Part shown: positions 11,761-22,437 of the stretch, piece after piece
Layout: each line of letters begins with the position of its first letter
How positions within the stretch are numbered: the first letter of the stretch is position 1
Assembly: GCA_947561395.2 (NCBI GenBank)
Contig: OX387194.1
Location: forward strand, 23,422,048-23,486,047
DNA from: Buxus sempervirens
Lineage: Eukaryota > Streptophyta > Magnoliopsida > Buxales > Buxaceae
DNA: 64,000 nucleotides
Direction: 5' to 3'
The notes under the pieces: model-generated
The model's database searches: none
The model's input: only the letters and a program-made list of their open reading frames with translations
Told to the model about the DNA's origin: nothing
Translations under genes and position numbers: made by a program

Positions 11761-13898
11761 CGAGTCCTGTGGGTTCCCTGGTTTGAGTCAACTTTGGCTT
11801 CTCACCCGATTCCTAATCCAGCATGCCACTTGGTTAAGTCTGGCGGGACCACCTGAGTAGTGTGGGTCCCTTTAATTGCTTTTATCTTGATTAATTAGGT
11901 AATTTGAGTCTGGTTAGGTGGGCCCCGTTGGAAGGCCCATGGCGTCCTGGGTGGGCTTGGTTAAGCCCGCATACCGCTGGTGGGCCTCAGTCTACCCTGA
12001 GAGGCCCTTTGGGCTCTGGCCAGTTAAATTGATTTTACTTTCAGGTTTCAAGTTAAATTTGAAGTGATTTGTATGAAAGGGTGGGCCGGAATTTGTTTAT
12101 GGGCCCATTGGGTGGGCCCACAGTGGTAGCCAAAATAATTTATTTGAATTTTTCTTCTTTAAGTTCTCAAGAGTGGGCTAGAACTTGGGCTTGGGGCCTA
12201 TTGATCTAGACTTGGACTGAACGGTCCGTGGTTCAGGGGGTCAGGGTATTGTACCCTACCTGGTTAGGTTTATGGGCTTAGTGGGCCCGATAGGCCCGCA
12301 CCCGAGGTCAGGGCCAAACCATGCTTACACTAGCCATCATGCTTCATTTTTATTGGGCTTTGGGAGGCCTCAAAGAGTTTGACCCAATTAGTTCATTTTA
12401 GTTATCTTGTTTTAATGTACAAAGGTGATCTTGGACTGAGTGGGCCCTGTTGGAAGGCCCAAAAAGGAATCAAGTTGGGCTTGAAGGCCTAGGTACCATT
12501 TTGGGTTTCCGGTTGGCCCGGAAACCCTGCTGGTTCGACCGGTTCGGTTCACATGGCATGGCAAATCAACAACATGCAAAAAATCAATTTTTGGAAAACA
12601 CTTACAGTAACCGAAATTTCATCTTGGTTAAACATGAATACTAGCATAACAGAAATTTGATTTCGGCTAAGCCACCAGAAACCCATGACCAACCTGAGAT
12701 CTCGGGTAAGTAGTAGAAATTCCCTTTTTTACTTTTTTCACAGGGGACTGGTCCCTAGGGTCTGTGGGCATGTATGGTATCTCTGTGGGCCCTTGTGTGG
12801 GCCCACAGTGGTCCGAATGGAGCCATTCGGCTCACCCTTTGGGGTTCTTTCAAAACCAAAACAGTAGGGAATGAGTGGGAGTTTACTCCCCTCCTTCCAA
12901 TCAATAATGAAGACCAACCAGGGATCTAGGTATCCCTGATTTGGTTTCTTTTGCTCCACAACAAACATTACATGCTCATATGAAGATGAATGAACTAAAA
13001 CAAACAAGGATTAAACTATCCTAGGCATGCCTCCCATGCATTTCATGGATCCCAAAACAGTGACTAAAAATATGATAAGAGCCTCATAAAATGCATGACA
13101 ATAGTCGAAAAAGCATGCTATCATACTAGGCTAAAATCATGGCATTGCATGCTTTAAATTCTAACAACTAATAAGGAAACCTCATGCATACCTATTGATA
13201 GTAACTAGCCACATATCTCATGCATTTGATCATGTCAATACTATCTTCAGAACTTAACAACATTGTATTTAAAGAAAGGAAGGGGAGGGGGCTTATGCCG
13301 GGGTTACATTCAGATCCAAGTGAGAGGAACATGCTCCTCACTTTGACATGGGACCGGAGATGACCATGCCCTCAAAACAGTGATCTAATGGAGTGGAATG
13401 ACCACCTTAAAACAACCGAAATGCTCTCTAGACCCTCTTGGAACCACCGGTACCACCTTCTCTTACCATAGAAGGGTATTGAACTGTAAAGCCATGGAGA
13501 AGATGGTGGGGGGTGACGGGACATACATGGTGAGAAATAAATCATGTCCTAGCATGCTTGAATATCAACTTGCTACAAATGAGCTTAAATTCACATATGA
13601 TGAATAAAACCTAGTGGGGAGCCATACCTTACAGTTGAAACACTGTTTAGAGGTGTGCTTGAGGTTCCTTGTAGTACCAAGCTTCCAGACAGCACCTCCT
13701 CTCCTCCAAATGACCTCAAAGGGCTCCTCCAAGCAATGGGAAAGAAGGGCAAATGGTGGGGAAATGGTTTGGAAGTAATTGGACTAGGGTTTGGGGGCTT
13801 TGGAAAGGTGGAATGGCTAGAGACGAGAGGGACGAGCAGGGTAGGGAGTGGGTGAAATTCGGAGAACAGCCAACCCCCAACCAAATGGCTGGAGTCCC

Positions 13899-13908
13899 TT
13901 TTTATAGC
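13899..13908 (-). promoter_or_regulatory. TATA box of H LTR
   Basis: The minus strand reads GCTATAAAAAGGG. It lies just downstream (in transcription sense) of the palindrome cluster at 13918-14140, a plausible U3 promoter layout. Confidence 0.5.
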
Positions 13909-13917
13909 TAGAAAAAG

Positions 13918-14140
13918 GATAACCAGAATTAATTTTCGGTTACACATATTTTCCAGTATAACCGAAAATTAGTTTCGGTTATACAGGATTTGCTTGTAAC
14001 CGAAATAACATTTCGGTTACTTTCGCACTAGATTGGCAGTTAATTTCTGTCAGGTACGGATTCAGACAATCTGTCTGGCGATATTCGATTTCACTTTATG
14101 AACCGAAAATATATTTCGGAAATTAATTTTCGGTCATTCT
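13918..14140. repeat. AACCGAAA/TTTCGGTT inverted-repeat cluster
   Basis: About nine short repeats alternate in orientation: TTTTCGGTTAC, AACCGAAAAT, TTTCGGTTAT, AACCGAAAT, TTTCGGTTAC, AACCGAAAAT and others, in about 220 bp next to the TATA box. A smaller set lies at 12606-12668. This is the H-family counterpart of the GCCCGTA clusters in E2 and E3. Confidence 0.75.
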
Positions 14141-14705
14141 GCCAATATTTTTATATTTATAGATTGCTCCCTAGAATTGACAGATTTGACCTGATTTGAC
14201 ATTGAGATATTCGCAGATAGACCCTGCGCGATTTTGGTTTAATCCCCAAGATATTTGGCAGATTTAGATATTTACGGATTGCTCCTTGAGATATTTTTCT
14301 GTGTTTTTTGCGACGTGTGCAGTTTCTGACATTGCTGCCCGGAAACTTCAACAGCTCATATCTCCTTCATCCGGACTCTGATTCTAGCAAACTCAATTGC
14401 GTTAGAACCGTATTGGATCCCTCTATCCAATGACATAGGGCTAAGCACTGGGCATGGGGTTCGGCAAAAGTCAACTTTCGGCTCCCCTTTAAGTTTGACC
14501 GGCCTGCAGAACCTTCATCCGGACTCCGATTCCAGCAAACTCAGTTGCGTTGGACTCGTGTCGGGAGTCCCTAACCATTGAGATAAAGCAAGGTGGCTAG
14601 TTTTCCCTTGAATGAAAAGTCAATTTTCGCCCCTCAGGGTTTGACTTTCCGTCCAGGGTTTTGTGCTTCCGGCTCTTCCGGGAGTGCAAAAATGAGGTGC
14701 TTACA

Positions 14706-15125
14706 CTCCCTGGCCACTATTTTGGTTTTCCTTCTTGTCTGGTGTTGGGAAATGGAAAGGCCTGTTTGGCTGGACGTAGTTAATGGTTTCATCTTCTTTC
14801 TTTCTGTCCATGCCCCTTCCACCATTAGGGTTCCTTCTCTGCATTGCCGGCTCTGTTGCAAAACCTGCCACCTTGCCAAATTTCACTCCATCCTCTATTC
14901 TGTCTGCCACTACAACAAGGTCTGCGAAACTCGCAGTAAACTGCCCAAGCAGTAGTGTATAGTATGGCTGCCCTAGTGTCGAGATGAACAGTGTCACCAT
15001 CTCTTTTTCCAGCATGGGTGGTTGAACCAACGCAACCATTTCCCGCCACCTCTTAGCGTACTCACAGATGGATTCCGTACTTTTCTTGGACATTTTCTAC
15101 AATTCCATCCGATTGGGCAAGGCCT
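14706..15125 (-). pseudogene. H gag, C-terminal part, broken
   Basis: This is the downstream half of a Tat-type gag, recognised by similarity to the E2 and E3 gags in this window (AKRWRE, then a LGQPYY-like and a VADRIEDG segment). The frame runs straight into the LTR, whose own TAA stops it, so protease and polymerase are absent: a gag-only element. An in-frame TAG at 15097-15099 stands where relatives usually have a residue other than stop, probably Gln. The upstream half is at 32614-33432; the two were separated by element T, and the frame is preserved across that junction. Confidence 0.8.
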
Positions 15126-15382
15126 CGGTTGTAACACCCCGAATCCGAGTTACGTAGAAAACCCATAACTCGTCTCCAGAGGTTATTATGTAACGCAGGA
15201 CCGCAATATCAGAGTGAAGGAAAAACATGAATAGAACAATAACTATAAAACAGAGTGCGCTAAAATAATCCCAAATTAATAAATTCACATGCCAAGTAAC
15301 TACCCGCAAGTATCGCTCTCCGAGAGTATCTGAAAACAAAACAAAAACAAAGGAATGAGATACGAATATCTCAGCGAGCAAA

Positions 15383-18300
15383 GTTAGAAGGGTGAATGCT
15401 GCCTTTATCAAAAATATCATATGCCCCCACTGGAGTTGTATCACAAACTATGATCATGCATTGAAAGGACGCATTTGGGTATGTTATGACCCTATGAGTA
15501 TCTCTATTTCTAAGGTCTACGAATCTCATCAAATAATCCATTGCTGGGTTGAGCTTCAGGGCCCGGGCAAATCAGCGTACATGTCCTTTATCTATGGGGA
15601 TAACGATGCTATGGAAAGGAAAGCACTTTGGAGAAGCTTGAGACTTTGTTTTGTGGACAGGCCGTGGCTCCTAATTGGTGACTTTAATTGTGTCAGAAAG
15701 GACTCTGAGAAGGTGGGAGGTAAGAAATTAAATTCAGTTGCTACCCAAGAGTTCAATTCGTGTATAAATGACTGCTATTTGCTTGAAATGAACTATAAAG
15801 GCTTCACCCACACCTGGAGCAATATGAGTGCTGGCCCTAGACGTATCTCATGCAAACTGGATCGGGTTTTGGTTAATATTGCTTGGATTACTCAGTTCAA
15901 CCATTCTGAGGTTGAATTTTTGACCCCAGGAATTTCTGATCACAGTCCCGTTTTGGTCACACTTGAACCTGAAGTGCTGAAGCTCAATAGGCCATTTAAG
16001 TTTTTTAACTTTTGGGCCACGAGTGAAGACTTTCTTCCTTTGGTTGCTGATGTGTGGAGGGCCCCAATAGTAGGCAAGCCAATGTTTCAGCTTACTTCCA
16101 AGCTCAAGCTCCTGAAAGTTCGCTTGAAAGAGTGGAGCATGAAGAAACAATTCTCTCTTGCTTCTGCCAAAGCCATTGAAGTTAGAGGCAAGCTAGAGCA
16201 TTGTCAGAAGGCATTACAAGTTAATCCTGCCGACCCACACTTGCCTATCATTGAAGGGAAATTGAGAAGAGGCCTTGCTGATCTATTAAGAGTTGAAGAA
16301 GCCCAATATAAGCAGAAATCTAGAATACAGTGGATGAAAGAGGGTGATCAAAACTCTAAATTCTTCTTTAACTCCATGATTTTCAGAAGAGCTCACAATT
16401 CTATAACCAAGCTGATTGATACTAATGGAAGCGAAGTCTCTGACCAACTTCAGATTAAGAAGCATATTGTTTCCCACTATGATAATTTGTTGGGTAGGGG
16501 GGATGGTTCTCTGGATCCCTTCGAAGTTGAGTTTGATTCTTTCCTGGCCCCTGATCAGATTCAAGTGCTACAATCAGATATCACTGATGAAGAGATTAAG
16601 TCAACAATGTTTGTGCTCAAAGATGAGAAGGCCCCAGGTCCTGATGGCTTTACCCCGGGTTTCTTTAAGAAGGCATGGGATATTGTTGGAAAAGATGTCA
16701 CAACTGCCATAAAATCTTTCTTCTTATCTGGGAGGTTGCTCAAGCAGGTCAATCACTCTCTCATCAGCCTTGTTCCCAAAAAAGGTAAGCCTTCCACGAT
16801 CTCTGATTATCGTCCCATATCGTGTGTCAACACCATTTATAAATGCATCTCAAAAATCCTAGCCAACAGATTCAAGTTCGTAATTGGGCATTTGGTAGGC
16901 ATGCATCAATCAGCTTTCATCCCTGGTCGAAGGATGGTAGACAATGTCTTGATAACACATGAACTGTTTAGAAACTACCATCTTAACAAAGGATCCCCTC
17001 GGTGTGCCCTCAAGATTGACATCAGAAGAGCTTTTGATTCCATTGATTGGAGTTGTGTGGAAAAGGTATTGAAAGGCTTTAGATTTCCGTCTCGGTTTAT
17101 CTCTTGGGTTATGGAATGCGTCACTACTCCTTCCTTTTCAATAATGATTAATGGCAGTATGGAAGGTTTCTTCAAAGGGGGCAAGGGCCTTAGACAAGGC
17201 GACCCTATTTCTCCATATCTATTTGTCTTGGTCATGGAACTATTTGATAAGATTCTAAAGGACAAGACAGTTGAGAATTTCAGGCCTCATCCCAAATGCT
17301 CCCAGCCTTCTATCAGGCAACTGTGCTTTGCTGACGACCTTTTTGTCTTCTCTCATGGGGACATTAGCTCTATCTTATGTGTTTCTAGTGCACTTACCCA
17401 CTTTGGCAGGTTATCCAGGTTATCTGTCAATAAAGAGAAGAGTGCGGTTTTCATGTCAGGCATCTCAGCGCAAGTGAAGACTGAAATACTGCAGGTTTTG
17501 GGGTTCAATGAAGGGCACATTCCTGTGAAATACTTAGGACTGCCTCTTATCTCTACTCGTCTGACTGCCAGGGATTGTGACCCCCTTATTCAAAGACTTT
17601 TGGCTAGGACCCAGTCATGGCAAGGAAGGTATTTATCCTATGCAGGACGCCTTTTGCTGGTTAAGTCAGTCTTGTTCTCTTTAGCTGTTTTCTGGATGTC
17701 TGTTTATATTTTGCCAAAGGAAGTAATCTACAAGATGGAGAAAATTTGCCGGAATTTCTTATGGGCTGGATGTAATCAAGAAGCCAAGATATGTAAAGTT
17801 AAGTGGGATCAGGTTTGCTCTCCTATTGACAAAGGTGGTCTTGGTGTCTTGAATCTTCATCTTTGGAATAAGTGTGCAGTCTTACGACAAGCTTGGCTAG
17901 TGGGTAGCAAGGCAAATAACCTTTGGGTATCATGGGTCAATACTAATTTACTTAGAGGAAGGAATTTTTGGAGTGTTCCAGTTCCCTCCACGGCTTCTTG
18001 GGTATGGAGGAAAACACTTAGGCAAAGGGATATTGCTTCCAGATTCACAAAGCATATAGTAAACAATGGGAGGAACACCTCAATCTGGTACGATAATTGG
18101 CATCCTCTTGGCCCTTTGGCACCCAGGTATGGTAGGAGATTGATGTATGATTCAGGATTATCTGATGATGCTTTGGCTCATGAGCTTCTATCCAATGCCG
18201 ATTGGGATAGACCTATTGCTACTTCATTAGATTTGATTGAGGTATGGGCGAGGTTATCAGACCTTCCAAGGCCTAACCCAGATATGGACGACAGGATCAC

Positions 18301-18943
18301 TTGGACTCCCTCTAGCACTGGAACCTACAGCACCAGCAGCACCTATAAAGCCTTGGAGACTAGTCGGGCTTCCGTTGCTTGGGCGAGATTGGTTTGGTTT
18401 TCAACCAACATTCCCAAGCATTCATTCGTGACATGGCTTGCAATTAAGAGAGCTCTCCTGACTAAAGACAGGCTCAACAGGTGGGGTATCATACGTAATG
18501 CGGTATGTGTCTTTTGTCGCACGTATAATGAAACCATTGAACACCTTTTTTTCCAGTGTGACTATGCTAGACAGGTTTGGAGAACTCTTATGATCAGGAA
18601 CGGTCTTAACACTACGGCTCCTATTCTCTCTTGGCACCATATGGTTGCGTATGGTGCTCGAGCATGGTGCTCTAAATCTCCCTTACACCTTCTAAGGCGC
18701 TTGTCCTTGGCTGCGGCTGTGTATCACATATGGTGTGAGAGAAACCGAAGGGTATTTAAGAATTCTGCCTTGCTTGAAGAGGAGATTTGTAAGTTCATAT
18801 ACCAAGACATCCACAACAGAGTGGCAGGTACTCCATTAGTGCTTAGTGATAACAGTTATCATAGGCAGGTTATGCAGAAATGGGAGCTAAATTGTACTTT
18901 TTTTGTAAGGATGGGGGTCTTCTTCAGTATTAGCTTCTCATAG
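15383..18943 (+). CDS. LINE ORF2: endonuclease (partial), reverse transcriptase, zf-RVT
   Basis: This long open frame (about 1187 codons) nicks target DNA and copies LINE RNA. The frame is open from the truncation point at 15383, so the native start is missing. The endonuclease part retains IGDFN, a TWSN segment, KLDRVL and ISDHSPV. RT follows with EKAPGPDGF, DYRPISC, a QSAFIPGR block, LRQGDPISP and FADDL as catalytic core. The C-terminus has the zf-RVT finger with CVFC-x9-H-x4-C. No RNase H is seen. There are no internal stops or frameshifts, so the copy is fairly young, but it lacks the first part of the endonuclease and any ORF1. Confidence 0.92.
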   Translation, partial: VRRVNAAFIKNIICPHWSCITNYDHALKGRIWVCYDPMSISISKVYESHQIIHCWVELQGPGKSAYMSFIYGDNDAMERKALWRSLRLCFVDRPWLLIGDFNCVRKDSEKVGGKKLNSVATQEFNSCINDCYLLEMNYKGFTHTWSNMSAGPRRISCKLDRVLVNIAWITQFNHSEVEFLTPGISDHSPVLVTLEPEVLKLNRPFKFFNFWATSEDFLPLVADVWRAPIVGKPMFQLTSKLKLLKVRLKEWSMKKQFSLASAKAIEVRGKLEHCQKALQVNPADPHLPIIEGKLRRGLADLLRVEEAQYKQKSRIQWMKEGDQNSKFFFNSMIFRRAHNSITKLIDTNGSEVSDQLQIKKHIVSHYDNLLGRGDGSLDPFEVEFDSFLAPDQIQVLQSDITDEEIKSTMFVLKDEKAPGPDGFTPGFFKKAWDIVGKDVTTAIKSFFLSGRLLKQVNHSLISLVPKKGKPSTISDYRPISCVNTIYKCISKILANRFKFVIGHLVGMHQSAFIPGRRMVDNVLITHELFRNYHLNKGSPRCALKIDIRRAFDSIDWSCVEKVLKGFRFPSRFISWVMECVTTPSFSIMINGSMEGFFKGGKGLRQGDPISPYLFVLVMELFDKILKDKTVENFRPHPKCSQPSIRQLCFADDLFVFSHGDISSILCVSSALTHFGRLSRLSVNKEKSAVFMSGISAQVKTEILQVLGFNEGHIPVKYLGLPLISTRLTARDCDPLIQRLLARTQSWQGRYLSYAGRLLLVKSVLFSLAVFWMSVYILPKEVIYKMEKICRNFLWAGCNQEAKICKVKWDQVCSPIDKGGLGVLNLHLWNKCAVLRQAWLVGSKANNLWVSWVNTNLLRGRNFWSVPVPSTASWVWRKTLRQRDIASRFTKHIVNNGRNTSIWYDNWHPLGPLAPRYGRRLMYDSGLSDDALAHELLSNADWDRPIATSLDLIEVWARLSDLPRPNPDMDDRITWTPSSTGTYSTSSTYKALETSRASVAWARLVWFSTNIPKHSFVTWLAIKRALLTKDRLNRWGIIRNAVCVFCRTYNETIEHLFFQCDYARQVWRTLMIRNGLNTTAPILSWHHMVAYGARAWCSKSPLHLLRRLSLAAAVYHIWCERNRRVFKNSALLEEEICKFIYQDIHNRVAGTPLVLSDNSYHRQVMQKWELNCTFFVRMGVFFSISFS

Positions 18944-18999
18944 GCTTGATTGTTTGGTGTTTACTTTAGTTTGAGAGTGGTTGCTCCTTGTTGTGCTTG

Positions 19000-19013
19000 G
19001 TGGGTATGCCCAC
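19000..19013 (+). other. LINE 3' hairpin GTGGGTATGCCCAC
   Basis: A stem of GTGGG/CCCAC with a TATG loop lies about 50 bp before the poly(A). The same element is at 22738-22751 (loop TATA, giving a perfect 14-bp palindrome) and 31800-31813 in the two other LINE insertions. It is a candidate RNA signal recognised for target-primed reverse transcription. Confidence 0.7.
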
Positions 19014-19448
19014 GATCTGCTTTGTACATACCTCCTTTTATTTAATCGTACCTTCTTAATTTCCAAAAAAAAAAATCTCAGCGAGCAGCACATGCATGCA
19101 CAAATACATTTTCCTAGTTGTAAAATATGGATCGAATAATACACAAGTAACGTTAGCAATAACACGATTAATCCGACTAAACTCACAGTAATTCATCAGG
19201 CAAATGATATAGCTAATGCAAAGCAAATATGTAATTCGATCTGAGTACGGTTGTCAACTAATCCAAACAATTACGAAATCCAATATCATCATAAAACCGC
19301 ATCTTGAGAAAATCGAATTTCTACAACAATCCAATAATATATCTCATGCTAACTAAAACAAAACCCAACATTTGGTCAATGTCATGTAGTTGTTTAGATT
19401 GGTTAATCAACATGCCAGAGCGACATCCACACCTCCATGTACACAGTT

Positions 19449-19570
19449 CCGACCTACTCAGGGTTTCGGATACTCTGAAATGACGGCCTACTCAGGGTTT
19501 TGTCATCCAATGCCGGCCTACTTAGGGTTTCGCCATTGACAACCAGGCCTACTCAGGGTATCTGGCTGTT
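19449..19570. repeat. Four-unit minisatellite in T 3' LTR
   Basis: GGCCTACTCAGGGTTTCG-like units recur four times at about 32-38 bp spacing. The same set is at 30789-30905 (T 5' LTR), and inverted at about 27081-27175 (solo LTR). Confidence 0.8.
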
Positions 19571-19688
19571 CTACCCTGGTCGTGGCAACACTCCATGGCG
19601 ATGCCATTACCCCAATTAAACATATACATCACATTACTAAGCTTAAACTCTTGATCCAGGACTAGCTAAACCAAAACAGAAAACCATC

Positions 19689-20230
19689 AATCTAAGGATC
19701 TAAGCCGTAAGGAGAAGCTGTTATCTAAACGGCTTGCTACAGCATCCCTTAACCTTGAAGCCCAAATCAGGCAAAAATATCGTGTTCAATGGCTATGAGA
19801 AAGGGACACCAACACAAGCTTCTTCCATAAATCTCTTATTGGTCGTCAAGCTACTAACCGCATTATATCTGCCTATGATGAAAGTGGTAACAAGCTGACA
19901 GATTGGGGGAAGGTCAAGAACCTTTTTGAACAACCCTCAATCTGAGGATCTAAGCTTGCCAACGACTGCTATTTGCCAACCCTCAATCTGAGGATCTAAG
20001 CCGTAAGGAGAAGCTGTTATCTAAACGGCTTGCTACAGCATCCCTTAACCTTGAAGCCCAAATCAGGCAAAAATCTCGTGTTCAATGGCTACGAGAAGGG
20101 GACACCAACACAAGCTTCTTCCATAAATCTCTTATTGGTCGTCAAGCTACTAACCGCATTATATCTGCCTATGATGAAAGTGGTAACAAGCTGACAGATT
20201 GGGGGAAGGTCAAGAACCTTTTTGAACAAC
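19689..20230 (+). repeat. Direct duplication at the LINE 5' end
   Basis: About 246 bp is repeated at an offset of 296. The 50-bp filler between the copies (19935-19984) repeats the phrase CCTCAATCTGAGGATCTAAG found at the start of the second unit. The copies differ at a few bases, for example GGCTATGAGAAAGGG against GGCTACGAGAAGGGG. Confidence 0.85.
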
Positions 20231-22437
20231 ATTACATTCATCTTTTGGGCACGGTAAGGCCGCAAGAGGGTGCTATTCAGCATGAGATATCTGATTTCAT
20301 ACAAAGAAAGGTTGACCCAAGATATGAAGTAGATCTCATTGGAGATATCTCGGAGGAAGAGATTAGGAATACAATATTCAGTCTTAAGGAAGATAAAGCC
20401 CCGGGTCCTGATGGTTTCACCTCCAAGTTTTTCCAAAAAGCTTGGCACATCGTAGGTGATGATGTTGTGGCAGCGGTCCAAAGTTTCTTCTTCGATGGGA
20501 AAATCCTCAAGCAGCTGAACAATACTATCATCTCTTTGGTGCCCAAGATTCTGAACCCGGCTAGGGTTGGGGATTACCGTCCAATCTCTTGTGTTAATAC
20601 AGTCTATAAGTGCATCTCAAAGTTAATCGCAAATAGGCTCAAGAAAGTCATTGATGGACTTGTGGGACCACACCAAAGTGCTTTCATTCCAGGTAGACGG
20701 ATTTCGGATAATGTCATGATTACTCAAGAGCTTCTCCATAACTATCATCTTAACAAGGGCAGCCCAAGATGTGCTCTTAAGATTGACATAATGAAGGCAT
20801 ATGATTCAGTAAACTGGGATGTTATCCCAATGATATTGAGGGCTATGAAATTTCCGGAGAAGTTTATAAAGTGGGTCATGGAATGCATCTCAACACCTAG
20901 ATATTCCTTAAACATGAATGGAAGCCTAGTGGGGTTCTTCAAGGGAGCAAGAGGCCTCCGTCAAGGAGATCCTCTATCACCTTACATTTTTGTGCTTATC
21001 ATGGAATTGTTCATTGGAATCTTACAAAGGGATGCAGGTCAAGATTTCAAATATCACCCAAAATGCCAGAAGTTGGACATTAAGGCTCTCTGCTTTGCTG
21101 ATGACTTAATGATTTTCTCCAAAGGTGAGCTCAAATCTATCCAATGCATACTCAGGTGCTTAGATAGGTTTGGAGCATACTCAGGGCTGAAGATTAATCG
21201 AGGTAAGAGCCAATTATTTTGTTGTGCCATTCCGAATGAGACCCAGGATTTGTTTGTACAAAGCTGCCAAGTTCCTCTTGGTTCCTTACCTATAAAGTAC
21301 TTGGGTCTCCCTCTTATTACCTCCATATTAAAAGCAAGGGATTGTGAGGTGTTGCTCCAACGAATGAAGTTTAAGCTGCAAGCTTGGAAAGCTAGATCTT
21401 TGTCCTACGCTGGGCGAGTCCAACTCATAAAATCGTTTCTCTTCTCAACCTCTGTCTACTAGTTATCCTCCTTTATTCTACCTAAAGGAGTCCTTTTGGA
21501 GTTAGAAAGGCTATGCAGGTGCTTCCTTTGGTCTGGGCCAGATTTGAAAAAAAAAATTAATCCAATAAGTTGGGGCAAAGTATGTCTCCCGAAGGATGAG
21601 GGAGGTTTGGGCCTCATCAACTTACACAAGTGGAATGCAGTAGCCATATCTCAATATTTGTGGAGAATTGTCAAGGCTGATGGTTCTTTATGGTATGAGT
21701 GGACGACTCAAAACCACCTTAAAGGAAGAAGTATTTGGCAGGTACAACAACCAGCAACTCCTTCTTGGCAATGGAGGAAAATTTTAAAGCAAAGAAGCCA
21801 CCATCTCCACTATCGGATTGGCAATGGAGGAGAGTTCACTTGGCTATGGTTTGATAATTGGCTCCCTATAGGGTCTATATTTCAGAGATTTGGAACAAGA
21901 ATTATCTATGACTCTGGACTTCCCCTCAATGCTAAAGTCTCTTCAATAAATTTTGAAGGTTCCTGGGATCCTCCTCCTGCCATCACCCATGAGTTAACTG
22001 AAGTTTGGAGCTATCTTAACTCCCTCCCAAGCCCTGACATGTCACAAGAGGATAAGGTATGTTGCTTGTATTCTACTACAGGTGATTATAGCGTCAAACA
22101 AGCTTATGAAGCCATGAGAGATGCATCACCCAAGGTTGCTTGGGCAGATTTAGTGTGGTTTCCTAATAACATCCCTAGGCATGCCTTTATTCTTTGGATG
22201 GCAATCCACCGTAGCTTGCTCACACAAGACTTGTTGCTTAGTCGAAACATCATCAACCATTCCAAATGTGTGCTTTGCCAAGCTAGCCCGGAGAACGTGG
22301 ATCATCTCTTCTTTGGTTGCAGCTACTCACATAAGGTATGGAAAAGTTTATTAAGAAAGAGTTGTATTTCCAGGAATCCATTACAATGGGAGTTGGAGCT
22401 AAACTGGGCAATACATAATTTCAAGGGTAAAACCTAA
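19985..22437 (+). pseudogene. LINE ORF2 fragment (RT plus zf-RVT), broken
   Basis: The frame covers the pre-RT region (QWLREGDTN) and the RT with KAPGPDGF, YRPISC, LRQGDPLSP and FADDL. At 21460-21462 a TAG interrupts it. The aligned residue in the neighbouring LINE is Trp, so TGG to TAG is the simplest change. The same frame then resumes through the zf-RVT finger (CVLC-x9-H-x4-C) and ends at 22437. Homology continues beyond (ATVYHIW-like, near 22460-22660) in another frame, so a frameshift lies near 22430. It cannot encode a working enzyme. Confidence 0.88.

Larger units (their letters stand above)
11766..14705 (-). repeat. H LTR, right part (3' LTR of element H)
   Basis: This continues 1528-1718. 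On the minus strand it starts TGTAAGCACCTC at 14705, directly after a purine-rich stretch ending GGCCAGGGAG that abuts the gag frame, so it is the 3' LTR of H. It is AT-rich overall with GC-rich patches: many GGCCC words at 11920-12540, and the phrase GTGGGCCCACAGTGGT at about 12113 and again at about 12795. Nothing coding is credible in it. Confidence 0.55.
15381..19075 (+). mobile_element. 5'-truncated L1-type LINE
   Basis: The insertion is flanked by TCTCAGCGAGCA at 15369-15380 and 19076-19087, with an A11 tail at 19065-19075. The empty site is visible in the other T LTR near 30419. It is truncated inside the endonuclease domain. The 3' end contains the hairpin GTGGGTATGCCCAC at 19000-19013. 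Confidence 0.93.
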
